This document shows positions 36,829-47,399 of a DNA stretch of 64,000 nucleotides, piece after piece. The notes beneath the pieces were generated by a model, which was not told where the DNA came from, did not search any database, and saw nothing but the letters and a program-made list of their open reading frames with translations. The translations under genes were made by a program, and so were the position numbers. How positions within the stretch are numbered: position 1 is the stretch's first letter; every line of letters begins with the position of its first letter. The stretch comes from Piezodorus guildinii (taxonomy: Eukaryota > Arthropoda > Insecta > Hemiptera > Pentatomidae): contig CM041297.1 in the NCBI GenBank assembly GCA_023052935.1, positions 49,891,917-49,955,916 of the forward strand. The letters run 5' to 3'.

Positions 36829-39224
36829 TATCTTTATATCCCCATAATGCTGATATAAGAATATTTAGCACATTCGCTTGTAGTAATTTTGTTACAGGTT
36901 ATAATAAACAACAATAAAATTATTAACAAGTCAATCAAATAAAATTCTGAGTTAAAAAAAAAGAAGGAATGAATTAGTGCGAGCATGGATATAATACTCT
37001 GAACTATATCATACACTGGAAAGTCATTATTTATAAAAGAATGTACTTTCTCATTCATAAAACTTTTTCGTGCTTAATGTATCCATATCATTGACGGCTA
37101 ATAACGATTTATAATGCTAACAACAGTATAAGAGACATGGAAACAATAATAAATATATATTAATTTAAATATTATTGTAATGATCAACAATTTTAAGGGT
37201 CCTATTACTCTATTTGAGCCCCTGAGAAGGAGCAATTTCAATACTACTATCCCGCCCCTTATTGCAAGGGTGACATACGAACCTGTTCTAACAATAGTCT
37301 GGAAATCGTGCGGATATCCGCCTGGAATTGTTTAGGGCACGTTTTAATCAGGAGGTAAATTAACATAACATTCCTCGTTTGTTCGTTATAATGTGCACGG
37401 TGAGAATAAATTATAAACATAATTATTTCAGGACATTCTAAATTTTAAAAAATTTAAAGTAATTGATTATTCGAATAATTTAATCACAACCAGCGATAAC
37501 ATATAATAAGCCTAAAATAAGAGAATGTTATTCTGGCGGAGTATTGGCTAAAAATACGACATTTAAAAACCTTGAAAATTCATTTGAACATTAGGAGAAA
37601 AAAAAAATCGCCAATTATCTGTGAACGTCAAACCACTTGAGATAAAAGGTGGTTTTAAAAACAGCATAGGAAAACCATGTAAATAATTTTCATACAGATA
37701 GGAGAGATATTTCATTCATGTTAGGACTGAACCCCAGTATTCGTTGCAAGGGGGAGAGTTATATGGAAACAATTTTAAAAAAAAATCTTACAAGATTTTC
37801 CTTAAGCCTTAACTCTTCCAAAATTAGAATTTAACTAAGCAAATTTTACAGCTAATCATTTAATATATAAATTAACATTAACTAAACTCTAAATAACTTA
37901 ATTTTGCTTTGAATTAATATTATAAATATAAATAAATAACGTTAAACAGTTATGGAATATACTATGTAATATGGTTAAATATAGTAAATGTTATAACAAT
38001 CTATCAGACAAGATGAATTAAATTGATAAAATAATATTTCGTTATTAATCTTTAGTGGAGGTTAGAGCTCGTGAATGTAATTTTGCGTGGTTCGCTGCAA
38101 CGGAATAATTAATCTAATTAAACCAGATCGGTCATCTGAAAAATTAATCTGCTTAATAACGAGCAATTTAAATTAATTATACAATAAAAGTCATATAGTA
38201 ACTCGATAAAATAGCAATGCATCAACAAGTCCAGTGCCACTTTAAATAAAATAAGCTTGTATAGGGAGGGGCCAGTCCCTTTAAATGAGTGTTATGTTTA
38301 CAGAAGGGTAAGAAGTAACAATGTCATCACCAGAAAAAAATTATATAAATTCTAAAAACTTTTTTCACTAAATCATTCCAAATATTGTTACATTTACAGT
38401 AAAAATCTTTACACTAATTTAGAATATCTATTTATAAAACTTATTTTGCAGAGTTTGATTTTTGTGGATACATTCAGACTTTGATGTAATTATATATTAT
38501 TGTTTTTTTTCTTATGGACGGATTTGTAGAATACTAAATGACATACAAGTTAAAAATAATGACTGAATGGTTTAGGATAACGTGAATAAACGATGAAAAG
38601 ACCTTCAGAGGAGCAAAGGAGGCCGCATAAAACCCCATGAGCTGGAGAGAGGGGAAGGGTTTTACATTTTTTTTCAACACCACGCGGTCTGAAGGAATGT
38701 GAACGAAAAAAAAAACCGTAACGCGAAATGATGTGGAGACTTTGGCCGTTTGAATGAATCGCGCTAGACCACGATCTGGTTAACATTAAGATATAATTAA
38801 AAGAGAAATATAACGGTATAGAAACTTTTAAAGAGAATAATTTGGTAACTGAGTGTAAAAATTGTGACTATTCAACACTGACATTTTTAGCGAATAAGTT
38901 TCAGATGGTACAACGTTGAGGAAAAATAAATAACACTTCTGAGAACAGCGAACAATGAAGCATTGTTACTTTTTTTTGTAAGTAAAAAATCTTTATTCAA
39001 GTAGGAATTTAGTTGTATTATTAAGTACTGGATTAATAAGTACATAATTAGTTCATTTAAAATGGTGCATTTTATTAACGATGCGCGAAGTTAATAAATT
39101 CATACGATATTATTTATATCTGAATAAGTGGCACTGGTTAGCATAGATTTTAATACATAATAAAGAGAAGAAAAGTTTTGATGAAAAATTAAATAAAGGC
39201 GAGAGCAAAAGATAGGGCGAGTTC
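36829..39224. other. unassigned AT-rich DNA
   Basis: No recognisable element. A 78-codon minus frame at 38550-38786 (MLTRSWSSAIHSNGQSL start) has no identifiable domain. A somewhat GC-richer stretch at 37.2-37.35 kb holds nothing recognisable. Confidence 0.4.
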
Positions 39225-39690
39225 GTAACAAAATCCAGCGGAGACACGATACCGGCTCGGAGCAGCTGCAGCTGCGGTCCAGCCGGCTTCCACCACCGCT
39301 GGGCTCAGGGCGGACCCAGCAGCCGCACCACGTTTCATCAAACATCAAGGATAAGATATGGCAGACTTACAGATAGCAGAGTATCCTGATTGGTGAGATA
39401 TGGAGAGGAGATGGAGCAAGAAGCGTTCCCTACAAGCACTGTCACGGCACTGTGTTGGAGGCAGCACTGAGTGTCGGGGGCAAGGGGCTGACTCACCTAC
39501 CCCCACCACTCTCCGGGGAGGTACCTCTCCCGTACTATATGTCCTGTCTGTCTGTCCGCTGATGGGGGTTAGCGGGGGAGTTCGGGGCGGAACCTTTCTG
39601 CAGTCTAATCCGCGGTGGATTGTACTAAGGACATCCCGAGGTGAAGGGAGTTCAACGAGGGAGCTCGAATCTCCGAAGTACAAATATCAA
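39225..39690. promoter_or_regulatory. GC-rich, CpG-containing island; possible host promoter or exon
   Basis: The most GC-rich stretch of the window, in two blocks (39225-39345 and 39400-39690), with many CG dinucleotides, Sp1-like GGGGCGG (39582) and GGGGGAG words, and sharp borders to AT-rich DNA. Both strands are open: 154 codons on plus from an ATG at 39400 and 112 codons on minus, so neither frame is preferred. The minus frame over the first block reads CGCWVRPEPSGGGSRLDR. No domain recognised. A CpG-rich promoter with 5' exon of a neighbouring gene, or a GC-rich repeat, would both fit. Confidence 0.3.
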
Positions 39691-39851
39691 ATTTTTCCTA
39701 TCACACCCTTGAAGTATTTCATAAAAATTTTCAAATGCCAGTTTTCAACAGTTTTAGGGTGTCCCGTGAGTCCAAATAACCAAGACGCGGGAGAAGGTAA
39801 CTGTCTGTATGTATTGTTTATCACAAAAAGAAAAGTCGCACGAAACTTAAA

Positions 39852-40121
39852 TTTTATATTTTAGACAACTATACGCCCGAGATATTACAGTATCTTTTTC
39901 ATAAAAATCAGCGAACCAGGAAAGTCACTTTATACCATACATTTGGCACTTTTTTACGAGTTTCTCAAAAACGGCTCTAACGATTTAGATTAAAATCACT
40001 ATATCGATAAAAAATAAAATTTTGTCACACATTTGCTGAAATGTCACATAGGATTCATTCTGATTGAAGTAGCCTGACAGGGCTTAAATTTTAAAATTTC
40101 TTCCTCTTCAACACCTTTAAT
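39852..40121 (+). repeat. repeat family X, copy 3 (5' part)
   Basis: Blocks CGCCCGAGATATTACAG, AACCAGGAAAGTCACTTTA, AACGGCTCTAACG and TTCATTCTGATTGAAGTAG follow the X order. It is cut at ACCTTTAAT (40113-40121) by the LINE insertion that follows, and resumes at 40789. Confidence 0.8.
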
Positions 40122-40788
40122 GAATTAAATGAAATGAAAAATAATTTTTATTCTGAAACATTTCGTCTCCTAAGAATAATTTACAATGAACAGAGGAAGT
40201 CCAATTTGTCTGGCTTCATTTAATCCATAATTATTTAGTCAAGTAATTATAAATAGTTAATATAAATAAAATATACAAATAAAAACTGATAACATAAAAT
40301 TAGTTAAGTAATTTATTATCAAAGTCAACATTTATCACATATTTGCGGAAGATAGATTTTTGAGGAGATGAATAAATAATTGTTGTTTGAAAATGGTTAG
40401 GGAAGACACTATTCTGAGGGAGATGGGTTATGAGTTCCAAAGTATGGTAGCATGGATGATAATGGACTTTTCAAAGGATGCTGTTCTATTTGAGGGGGGT
40501 ATGGATCGGTAGGTTAGGATCTTGTATTTAAGTTGTGCACGGAAGAGTGCGGAATTAAGGATGTCAAAGATATAGGAAGGTTTTTTTGGCTCGCAAGGAT
40601 TGGAATAGGAAGATGCCAAGAAGGTATTTTCTTCGAGATTCGGGATAGAGCCACCTTCTGTCTAGAATACCAATGTGTGATGTGTGACTGGAGAGACCGT
40701 ACATAAATCTTATAAACCTATTCATTAATCTTTTTAACCTTACCTTATTTTCGCCACTGAGTTCCTCATATATTAAGCATCCATAGTC
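40122..40788 (-). mobile_element. CR1-like LINE 3' fragment with target-site duplication
   Basis: A 667-base insertion flanked by perfect 9-base direct repeats ACCTTTAAT (40113-40121 and 40789-40797) inside an X repeat whose uninterrupted sequence is known from copies 1 and 2. On the minus strand it encodes the C-terminal domain of a non-LTR reverse transcriptase: LKRLMNRFIRFMYGL, then RRWLYPESRRKYLLGIFLF, and from 40619 to 40428 an open stretch ending IIHATILWNS. The basic RR-YL...LP-fold layout with a WNSL ending is typical of CR1/Daphne-type ORF2 tails. Several stops and frameshifts are present. The 3' end is a short ATTTCATTTAATTC repeat and not a long poly-A, again CR1-like. 5'-truncated and inactive. 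Confidence 0.85.
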
Positions 40789-40912
40789 ACCTTTAATAGT
40801 GTAGATTCGAAAAAATGAAACTTAATATCTTATTAGCAAAACGGATAAATATACAAGTTGAACGAATATGATAACCAACTAAAGGAGAAAAGGGCAAACA
40901 TATATTGTTAGG
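40789..40912 (+). repeat. repeat family X, copy 3 (continuation)
   Basis: After the duplicated ACCTTTAAT the X order resumes with AGTGTAGATTCGAAAAA, TTGAACGAATATGATAACC and AACTAAAGGAGAAAAGGGC. Confidence 0.8.
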
Positions 40913-40944
40913 TCAGTTGCCTATGTGTTACCTATCCTAATTAA

Positions 40945-40992
40945 ACTTGTTATAGCAGTCAAGTGACGTTAAATGAATAAACAAACAATATA
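40945..40992 (+). mobile_element. SINE family A, 3' tail fragment
   Basis: AAGTGACGTTAAATGAATAAACAAAC matches in pieces the SINE A terminus at 52.8 kb (AAGTGACGTTAAATAAATAA then ACAAAC). Only the last ~45 bases are present. Confidence 0.6.
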
Positions 40993-41462
40993 TGTGTTAC
41001 TAGCAGCTAAGAAATTGAAGAATATTCTGATATTCTGACTTGTATACAAAACATTCGGATTATGTTTACATCATTGGGTAAAACGCGATATGGAGTAATG
41101 CCTGAAGAGTTTTGCATCATCATTAAGTGGTTTTTAAAAAAAAATAAAAATTAAAGAACACTCAAAACAATTGGTTTCTCAATACACTATTATAAGGAGT
41201 TCAATCTTTCAAAAGATCAAAAGTCGTTAACTATAATGAGGACAAAAAATCAGGTAACGATTTAGAATATCAACTCTAGATTAACTGAAACATCAGTGTA
41301 AAATCGGACGTAAGTCGGAAACGGACAGAAATGGTATTTCCAGTGGATCGGAGATATTGGGGTATATGCAATCTCTGTAAAGTGGGTACTTGGCACTTTA
41401 TTGGGTTGGAGGATAATCCTGGCGATTTATATGCTGACCACATGGTATCTTCTTATATAACC
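40993..41462. other. unassigned DNA with a degraded SINE C-like stretch
   Basis: CTCTGTAAAGTGGGTAC near 41371 and a following block resemble the body of SINE C at 9.2 kb (CTCTCTAAAGTGGGCAC). The head is unrecognisable. Confidence 0.35.
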
Positions 41463-42213
41463 GTTGATCAGGGAATCGGAAGTCCTTACTAGGTAGGTAC
41501 TAAAATAAAAAACATCTTGGAAAACACATAGCTACATAAGAAAAATAAAATACATAGTTATAATTTAATTATAATATATTTATTTGACAACATTCTAAAA
41601 GAATTTTTTTTTTCCGGAAGAGCGGGAGAATCAACTATAACCAGTTAAAGCATTCACAACAATTCTGAACAGCATATTTGCCGTTCCACAGAATTTTTCA
41701 TGTACCACAATACATCTTATATATAATTATTTTTAATTATTCTGAAATTTCGACCAGAATTTACAAAATTACTTGTTTAAAAATGTCTATAAAACCCTAC
41801 GATAATCAAGCAAAACTGACGGCTTTTAAGCTACTTTTAATCTTGGAAGGTCAAGAGAGCATAATTTTTGTAGAATCTTACCTCTGTGCACCACGTCCTT
41901 CACTATTTTATTGATAAATATTTATTTAACGAGCAATAAGTTTATCTATAAACAAGGCCCACTTAAAGTTCATATTCCTCACGATTATAAATGATTCCAA
42001 TGTGCTGTTCAGAATTGTCGAGAAAGCTTTAATAGGTTATAGTTGAATCTCCCGCTCTTTCGGGAAAAATCTTCTTTTAGAGTGTTGTCAAATAAATATA
42101 TTATAATAAAATAATAACTAGGTATTTCATATTTCTTATGTACCTATGTGTTGCACAGCAGGTTTTTGGTTTTATTACTTACCTAGTAAGGACTTCCAAT
42201 CTCCAGATCAACA
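41463..42213. mobile_element. foldback element (0.75 kb) with ~215 bp inverted arms
   Basis: The left arm (41463-41680) and the reverse complement of the right arm (41999-42213) share GTTGATC, GGAAGTCCTTACTAGGTA, TATATTTATTTGACAACA, CTCTAAAAGAA / TTCTAAAAGAA, AAGAGCGGGAGA, TCAACTATAACC and GACAATTCTGAACAGCA or close variants. Identity by eye is about 80-85 percent. The 320 base centre has only unsupported open frames (one of 78 codons at 41678-41914). No transposase. Likely a non-autonomous DNA transposon of the foldback type; target-site duplication unclear. Confidence 0.8.
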
Positions 42214-43463
42214 GTTTATTTATATATTATATTTATTATATAAAAAAATAATAATGATAAAAAGAGGAAAGAAAAAAAATTGTAATAAATTAATTTTTTA
42301 AATTTGTGGGTTTATTATTTTAAACTTGTAATAAAAAAAAAAATAAAAAAAATATCTGTTGATATAAATATATTCGGTGCTAATAATCAAAGGTTGAGCA
42401 CCTATTCCAATACCTTAACCCCTATAATTTTATTTATGTTTTGGATTTCTGGGGGGATCTTCTTTTCTTTTTTTTTTTTTTCTTTTTTAATTCAGTTTTA
42501 AAATAGCTTTCTTAGGAATTCAAACTATAAAAACATTGTTTCAAAGTAAGTATATTTTTCAGAATGGTATTATGTCCTATATGCCTAATTTTGTGAAACT
42601 GAAATAGAAACAAAGTCTAATAGCTTTACCAATGTTGTCCCTGAGCCCTTTAAAGTTAGGAAATATGAGTTTTACAAGATCAAACTCCTTAATAAGTTTA
42701 GTTTGAATGTATAACGCAGTTAACTAAAAAATGCTGTTTTAGCTCCTTTCTTTTTTTTCTGGATTGATGAACATTCATTAATTAACAGTCTATTCATAGC
42801 ATTCAGGTTTAATATTTGCATATCATACCTCACTAATTTGTCCATTTTTTAATTAATAAAGATTTTTAATAGGATCATGAATAATAAAATAAATCTAAAC
42901 AATTAATTTTTTGAGAGTCCAGGACTGGAACAGGTATTTTGGCCGAGGATCACGAGATGGTTGTTACTGAAATGCTCAATGAATATAACAACTCTATAAT
43001 TTTTTTAGAGAACTATTAGAAGTATTGGTTTTTGATACGTGATAAGGAAGTTCTTTTTCTCGATCTTAGATCATACACGATGATGATGTGTTCAACATCC
43101 ACGTTCGACCACAAGGTTTTTCCTATCAACCCTTTTAAGTGTCAGAGTTACCCACTTGTGGGGCTGAACAGCGAGCTCCGGTCTAGGTTCAGGAGTTAAT
43201 GATAATCCTCGTAGTTGAGATTCTGAAGACAGTAGTGTTAAAATATATTTACCCAAAGGCATCATAAGTCGCAATCAGTCTTTAAATATTTTCCAGATGA
43301 TCCTAATAAATCCGACATGCCAATGTAGGATCTCCGAAATTTCGCCTATATAATGTTGATATATTTTATAAAAATTTAAATTCTAGCCATAAATTTTTCC
43401 AGAAAAAATATATCACGAGTTCAATTATTAATGTAAGAACATTACAACCGATAAAAATGTAGT
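42214..43463. other. unassigned AT-rich DNA
   Basis: No recognisable element or gene. Confidence 0.45.
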
Positions 43464-44303
43464 GCGCGCAACACACGACTCCCACATACCCCCGATGTTA
43501 AAATCAATAAAGGAATGTTCAAATACAGTCAGAGACAAAATAAATAGACGAGTGAAAATAAAAAAATTAAATAATTATTTATTTTATTATATATAAAAAA
43601 CAGTTAGTTTTATCGGCATTTTATCACTCTCCGTTAACTTTTATATTTGATTATATTTTTTCTAAAATCTTTAGCTTTACAACGGTATATTATACTTCTA
43701 TATTAGGTGTACTCACTACGTTTGCTATAGCATGCTATTTGTGCTATTGTGCTAAACCCATTAAGTTTATACAGGAAATAACTGTAGAAACTCGATGCGT
43801 TTAGCAAAATAACACAAATAGCAAATAGCATGCTATAGCAAACGTAGTGAGTACCCCTATTACTGTTCTTATGTTAAAAAAACAAAGAAATTGCATACAA
43901 AATATTGTTCTGCTCATTTTTCCTTGGATACCGAATTCGTTATATTTTTATCCTTACCCTTTATTATTATTAATGATAACAAGATGATGATTTTTTTTTT
44001 TTTTCGAATCTACAAAAATAAAGGTACTTTAGGGAAAGAAATTGAAAATACCAGCATTTAAGCCTTGTCAGACATTTAAATAAGAATGAAACCTATGTTA
44101 TATAAAAGCCCATTAAATTTCACACCGATATAGCGAGTTTAATCAAAATTGTTAAGAGCCATATTTCATGCATGCTATAAAGTGGCTCTTCTGGTTTGCA
44201 CATTGTGATTTTTTAAAAAATTGCTGTAACATCTCGGACATATATATGCTTCTGAAATATGAAATTTCAGCTTTTTACAGCATATCATGTCAACTACATA
44301 ACA
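43464..44303 (-). repeat. repeat family X, copy 4
   Basis: On the minus strand the X blocks appear in order: CCGAGATGTTACAGCA, AACCAGAAGAGCCACTTTA, GTTTCATTCTTATTTAAATG, CTAAAGTACCTTTATTTTTG, TCATCTTGTTATCATTAA, then after the hairpin MITE (43706-43857) AATATACCGTTGTAAAGC, GAGAGTGATAAAATGCCGAT and the 3' block ending in GTCGTGTGTTGCGCGC (plus strand 43464-43479). The 5' part is duplicated in tandem beyond 44303. Confidence 0.75.
43706..43857. mobile_element. 150 bp hairpin MITE, copy 1
   Basis: Nearly the whole unit is one inverted repeat: it starts GGTGTACTCACTACGTTTGC and ends GCAAACGTAGTGAGTACCCC, with ATAGCATGCTATTTGTG mirrored inside and only a short centre. It is flanked by TA on both sides (43704-43705 and 43858-43859), the target preference of Tc1/mariner-type transposons. 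It sits inside repeat X copy 4. Too short to encode protein, so it must depend on a transposase supplied elsewhere. Confidence 0.85.
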
Positions 44304-44978
44304 GGGGTTCTCACTACCTTAGCTATAGCATGCTATTTGTGTTATTTTGCTAAACCAGTCAAGTTTCTACAGTTATTTCCTGTATAAATTTGATGGGTTT
44401 AGCACAATAGCACAAATAGCATGCTATAGCAAACGTATTGAGTACTCCTAATATGTTAGCATTGTATTTAACACAATCTGGTCTCATAGACAACAATACT
44501 ACATTCAAAAGTCTACATGTACTCTTCGATAGACTACGTACAATACTTTCCCATACTATATATTTCATATATAAGCAAGTGAAAATACCAGCATTCAAGC
44601 CTTGTCAGACATTTAACTAAGAATGAAACCTATGTTATATAAAGCCCATTAAATTTCACACCGATATAGCGAGTTTAATCGAAATTCTAAGAGCCGTATT
44701 TCATGCATGCTATAAAGTGGCTCTTCTGGTTTGCACATTATGATTTTTTTTAAAGTTGCTGTAACATCTCGGACATACATATGCTTCTGAAATATTAAAT
44801 TTCAGATTTTTACAGCATATCATGTCAACTCTATAACATGTTAGCACTGCATTTAACACAATCTGGTCTCATAGACTACAATACTACATTCAAACTATAT
44901 GCACTACATTCAACAGTATATGTACTCTTCGATAGACTACTTACTTTCCCATACTATATATTTCATACATAAGCAAGT
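44044..44978 (+). repeat. tandem duplication of an X-derived ~395 bp unit
   Basis: Unit 1 (44044-44580) and unit 2 (44581-44978) share GAAAATACCAGCATT, CTTGTCAGACATTTAA, CACACCGATATAGCGAG, GTGGCTCTTCTGGTTTGCAC, AACACAATCTGGTCTCATAG and CATAAGCAAGT-type ends. Unit 1 is longer only because it holds hairpin MITE copy 2. Identity by eye is above 90 percent, so the duplication is fairly young. Confidence 0.9.
44304..44448. mobile_element. 150 bp hairpin MITE, copy 2 (inverted orientation)
   Basis: Starts GGGGTTCTCACTACC and ends CGTATTGAGTACTCC, with the same ATAGCATGCTATTTGTG core. The centre, CTACAGTTATTTCCTGTATA, is the reverse complement of that in copy 1, so the copies are in opposite orientation. 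Flanks are CA and TA, consistent with a mutated TA target duplication. Unit 2 of the tandem duplication shows the site without the MITE (ATAACATGTTAGC). Confidence 0.85.
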
Positions 44979-45629
44979 TAAAATAATAAATCCTACTAAT
45001 GATTGCGACTAATTCACAATGCATTCAATACAAAATTCATCGTATTAGCCCTCAAGAAAAAAAAAAAAAAATGAATGAGGTCCTCCAAACAACTTTATTT
45101 TTTTCTTTTTGAAAAGCTTTATGACCGCCAGGAACAGGGAAGTCGGAACTCATGAAGATGGATGAATTGAGAGAACCAGGCTATTCCAGACCAATGGAAC
45201 AGAAAATACATTTTGTTGCTCTTGGTCCACTTTCGATCCGAACCAGCAATATCTTATCCCGAACCCTCTGAATCGCTGAATAGGGTCGATAAAAGATTAC
45301 ATTCGTCATCGGATAGAACTGAAAGGAAACCGAAATCAGCAAACACTTTAAATTCCAAATTCAACCAGTATTATAACACAGTTATTATGAGCTTTGGCAC
45401 AATTGATTAAAGCGTTCCACGGGTGCTTACGTCACTAATATGGATTTAAAATTAATCGGTTAATTATTAATCTAAATCAATATTAAACTGGATTAAAATA
45501 ATCGAGTAACATAATGAATACTCAAATTTTGCAACAAAATCACAAATGTATGAATCATTTACACATTAGTATTTTATAATAAAATTAAATAAACGAAATA
45601 GGTCAAAAATACAATCTAAACAGTCTGGT
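44979..45629. other. unassigned AT-rich DNA
   Basis: No recognisable element. A 65-codon plus frame at 45213-45410 has no identifiable domain. Confidence 0.4.
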
Positions 45630-46080
45630 GCGCGCAACACACGACTCGATAAGTGTCGTGTATGGCGGTAATTCAACTGCAATAGCACGGTTCAGAAGTG
45701 GTTTTATCGGTTTAGATCAGGATATTTCAATTCGGAAGACCAACCCCGGGCTTCCCCGAGATCAACTCTTGATATCGAGGATATTATGACGGTCATCGCA
45801 AACAATCCATGAATTACTATCGGTGTGATAGCTGCGGAGTTAAGAGCCTGCAAATCGACCGTTTTGATCATCTAAAGAAGGCCGGGTACGTCTGTCGTTA
45901 CGAAGTTTGGATTCCACATGAGCTCAGTAAAAGGAACCTTATTAAAAGGATTTCATGTTGTGATTTGGAGATTAAAAAAAAAAAAAGTTGAGGATCCATT
46001 TTTGAAAGAGTTTTACCTGTTGAAGAAAGATGGATACTCTACATCAACACCAGCCGAAAAAAAATCCTGAGGGCTGCCTG
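45630..46080 (+). pseudogene. mariner transposase, N-terminal fragment
   Basis: The reading from 45672 gives NSTVQKWFYRFRSGYFNSED, then a stop at 45810, then IGVIAAELRACKSTVFDHLKK and YEVWIPHELSKRNLIKRI. These are the second helix-turn-helix of the mariner DNA-binding domain, the linker hallmark W(V/I)PHEL, and the start of the catalytic region; DPFLKEF follows after a frameshift in an A13 tract (45970s). The TGDEKW segment with the first catalytic Asp is degraded (KKDGYST in its place). The open frame 45809-45991 is its best-preserved part. The sequence begins with GCGCGCAACACACGAC, also found at the 3' end of repeat X. Confidence 0.85.
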
Positions 46081-47399
46081 GAAAATCCTGGGGCCAAGTG
46101 CCCAAAAAGCGGGAAAAAATTCAATATCTCGAAAACGGATTAAAATAGAAACCTGGGATTGGTCTCATTCGACTCAGAATAGAAAAATACATCAAGCTTA
46201 TTGAAAATTTGAAGAAAATTAAATAACTAATTAGAAAATTAAAGCCTATTGGCAAAATAAAAATTTCGGGAATTTTTGTAATTCGTTGCACTTATGAAAA
46301 CCAGTTCAAACAAGTATTTTGAATGTATATTGAAATTAAATAATACTTACCAATAAAAATTCAAGGAAGTCTAAAAGACTGGAGAATTTCGTAAATAATT
46401 AAACTAGAGATTCAAAGTCAAAGCTTGCTCAAAATGAAAAGAAACTTACGATTTCAAATTCAATGAAATTATATTAACAGTTGCTTAGCTGCATCACCGA
46501 TTTCCAGGTGCTTTTTCTTTGGTTGGGTCTCATGTTTGTGCTAAAAGGATCTGGAAGTCTCCAGTAGCTGGATTCGTCGTCTGGTATGTGAAAAACATAT
46601 TCATTTTACATCCACTCGCTGAATATTTTTCTGAACCTCGCCCTGTCCCGATTTGCCTTGTTTATTTTTTTATTAACATGAGTCAAAAACTCTTACTTAG
46701 AGCTGTCACTATTGTAGAAATGTTTTCCTCGTCAAGTTCAGGGTGATTTCGTCGAAGAAATACGTCGAAGTTTGTACCACCTCACAAGCACTCACACAAT
46801 TCGCGGTATTTAATTTTGATAGAGCTCATGGCTAGACAACGTTAGCAACTAGACTGAACTGGAATTAAAAGTGTTTTGGCGTGGGGATATGTAATATCTG
46901 AGCCAATTGGGTAAACAAAATAGTGCAACAATCAAAGGGGTACTCTAATTCTTTCTTTTCTTTGCATGTTATGATCGGATAGGCCAATAAAGGCGGATGA
47001 TTTTTGTTTTAATCTTTATTCTAACACGTCTATTTTGAGAAAATACCTTCCCCATCCCTGAGGAAGGTGGAGCTTTTTTTGTTGCATTACCTTTTTAAAA
47101 TGTTTACGGTAGTTCTGGTTACGTGATCAAAAATATTTTTTTGACCAATTCGTCTTATGTGTGGTATATTTAAACATCCTAGAACAAAATTATTTTACAA
47201 TTTTTCCCAGGTGTATAGCAAACTCTGAAAGTTAGGTGTAATTGAAGCAAAACTTCCACTATCTTGACTATAAGCCTCAATAAATGGGGCTAAACATTAT
47301 TCTGAATGAAATTTGTGCTATATCTAGATGCAGTGGCTAATGTACAACAGAAACACAAGCCAGATAACAAAATAAAAAATTTCGAAAAATCCAATTTTT
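46081..47399. other. unassigned DNA between two mariner fragments
   Basis: 1.3 kb that does not read as mariner, with a less AT-rich stretch at 46.5-46.9 kb (75-codon frame at 46519-46746, unsupported). Either an insertion splitting one mariner or the gap between two separate relics. Confidence 0.4.

Noticed and set aside
39400..39864. 154-codon plus-strand gene
   Set aside because: The opposite strand is open for 112 codons over the same bases, there is no domain, and the frame continues past the island towards repeat X. Composition explains it.
39852..44303. LTR retrotransposon with X copies as LTRs
   Set aside because: X copies 3 and 4 are in opposite orientation, there is no gag-pol coding between them, and no TG...CA ends or primer-binding site are visible.
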